64,000 bases of DNA from positions 1-64,000 of IMG/VR virus record IMGVR_UViG_3300036770_006893, one strand, 5' to 3'. The stretch comes from a virus. Under the pieces are notes generated by a model, which did no database searches, was not told the origin of the DNA, and saw only the letters and a list, made by a program, of their open reading frames with translations. Every line of letters starts with the position of its first letter. Position 1 is the first letter of the stretch. Below are positions 63,801 to 64,000 of this stretch, piece after piece. The position numbers and the translations under genes were made by a program.

Positions 63801-64000
63801 GGAACTTCTACTATTGCTGCTGGTGGTGTTGCTATAGGATATGCTGCTAGTAGAGAAATGGGTTTTTACACATCCAACGGATCATCTCTTGTAGAAAGAA
63901 TGAGAATAGACGATGCTGGAAATATTGGGATAGGTACCTCTAACCCAACCGTCAAATTAGATATAGAAGGAAAGGGCAAATTTGGAGAACCAGGATATTA
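60888..64000 (+). CDS. Large tail fibre protein, 3' end outside window
   Basis: At least 1037 codons, open at the right edge. N-terminal Mtd-type domain (ITVRKGTEAEW, ILANGEPGLDTTNGIFKIGDG), then many repeats of NxGIGTxxP type (GNIGIGVADP, VGIGTTSP, IGIGTSNP) and a TTAFVRTEI fibre segment. Such proteins often end in an S74 self-cleaving chaperone, not visible here. Confidence 0.88.
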   Translation, partial: MPINNLITVRKGTEAEWYSSAAILANGEPGLDTTNGIFKIGDGVSTWENLLNHGVFSDLESQNVAVYSSVSGATLLTVEGTNGSLFSVVDNLSGTLMSVNNNAGLPVFEVFSDDSIVGGRFGQNDWVISSSGNIGIGVADPAYKVSVSGNVNVSGNVIAETGIVNQIVFNTGLADPDLLAGQLQWNNTEGTLDLGLNDSYAMHLGEEMLYRIRNTTGSTLLAGQPVYASGLSAGGNNRIEVNLYVADGSIREVRFMGLITEDLADAGNNGYATHFGYIRGVDTRGDAATYGTTNKLWDTGEPAWNEGDILYVHPTTPGKLTKIEPKHSISVAIVTNKASNGKLFVRPTTYGHLDDNHDVNVSGVTNGQFLQYDSATDYWVPSSSGNFTNLNINGNQIPIGSGLANHIAYWNSSSGLVADSGQLYWDSSNNRLGIGIDNPTSKLEVGGSARVSGVLSLYDDGVSAWKNITAASNNLTFDGVHGIFGFSIGLRGSRGSACGMESNATNGYLALAAGGSERVRIATDGKVGIGTTSPSHSFHVSGSGLVTNGFYTNHINVNNSVLTSANGALVVNGVITTQGSSVRGSDFSIYGDNNTRIYKPNGSTLASSVSNSEYKHSFGFNSLGTHYDWATINSTGLGIGTTSPTTALDVSGVITATGGNSTDWNTAFGWGNHAIAGYAPLNSPTFTGTPSAPTAASGTNTTQIATTAFVRTEITNLVDSAPGTLDTLNELAAALGDDPNFATTVTNNLATKVAGTGTTNKIPKWGSSSALTDSIITEASSVLQIAGSIQGAIDNNYLSFDANANRVGITKKGGFFSKFTYGSSAEFAIAQSNSTDILPTGTFTDRFIITSNGTIRFPGLTSNGFLKTGSSNGTLSVDTTSYQPLLTNPVTGSGTTNYVSKWTSSSSQGNSIISDDGVTCAIGTAGGTRVQIAGIGGANAVSEYFSTQSNPRWQIGRDLLGGGLAGIGFGIGTSTIAAGGVAIGYAASREMGFYTSNGSSLVERMRIDDAGNIGIGTSNPTVKLDIEGKGKFGEPGY

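Overview
The window is part of a large tailed-phage (Caudoviricetes) genome. The right part (43.0-64.0 kb, plus strand) is a recognisable virion module: head-proximal genes, a sigma-like protein, large terminase, portal, a protease-scaffold fusion, capsid genes, and then fibre and lectin-like genes. The last fibre ORF runs off the window end. The left part (0-42.7 kb, nearly all minus strand) is an accessory region of more than 110 very small genes, tRNA genes and dense regulatory DNA. I cannot name the host. The vegetative promoters are TTGACA-16/17 bp-TATAAT-like, so host sigma70-type polymerase is probably used early.

Region 1 (1-21.7 kb) is AT-rich. Its genes are packed in translationally coupled runs, typically with ATGA stop/start overlaps, and many are paralogues of one another. 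Recognisable products are a calcineurin-like phosphoesterase, an ASCH protein, a possible nucleotidyltransferase, an endonuclease III-like HhH DNA glycosylase, an Hsp20 chaperone and an FkbM-type methyltransferase. A lone plus-strand gene (18402-18719) has its own terminator.

Region 2 (21.8-42.7 kb) becomes GC-richer and is built from short units: promoter, one to five genes, then a highly conserved 3' module. That module is a pair of 15-bp palindromes (CTGCCATTTTGGCAG) held exactly 29 bp apart, and/or a second about 45-bp element (CCTAATCC...GTAGTCAGC). Here lie a DUF932 protein, a phosphoribosyltransferase, a kinase-like protein, an L7/L12 C-terminal-domain-like protein, a PD-(D/E)XK nuclease candidate, and tRNAs for Lys, Ser, Gln, Thr, Arg and Glu. 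tRNA-Gly lies in region 1. There is also a class II tRNA with a GTT anticodon and three tRNA-like genes with abnormal anticodon arms. Two HNH endonuclease genes abut or overlap tRNA genes. Between 39.0 and 42.8 kb, eight plus-strand copies of TGGCAYRAKATTTGCT match the sigma54 -24/-12 consensus. The last copy faces the virion operon.

Region 3 (43.0-64.0 kb) runs rightward. It contains three structural-type proteins, a divergent AT-hook DNA-binding protein, a gp55-like sigma candidate, an HTH/coiled-coil protein, GDP-mannose dehydratase, HNH and ERCC4 nucleases, terminase, portal, protease/scaffold, a decoration-like protein, major capsid, two small neck/tail-type proteins, a 654-aa fibre, three tandem LamG-like proteins and a giant partial fibre.

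All functional calls come from reading motifs by eye. No database search was possible.
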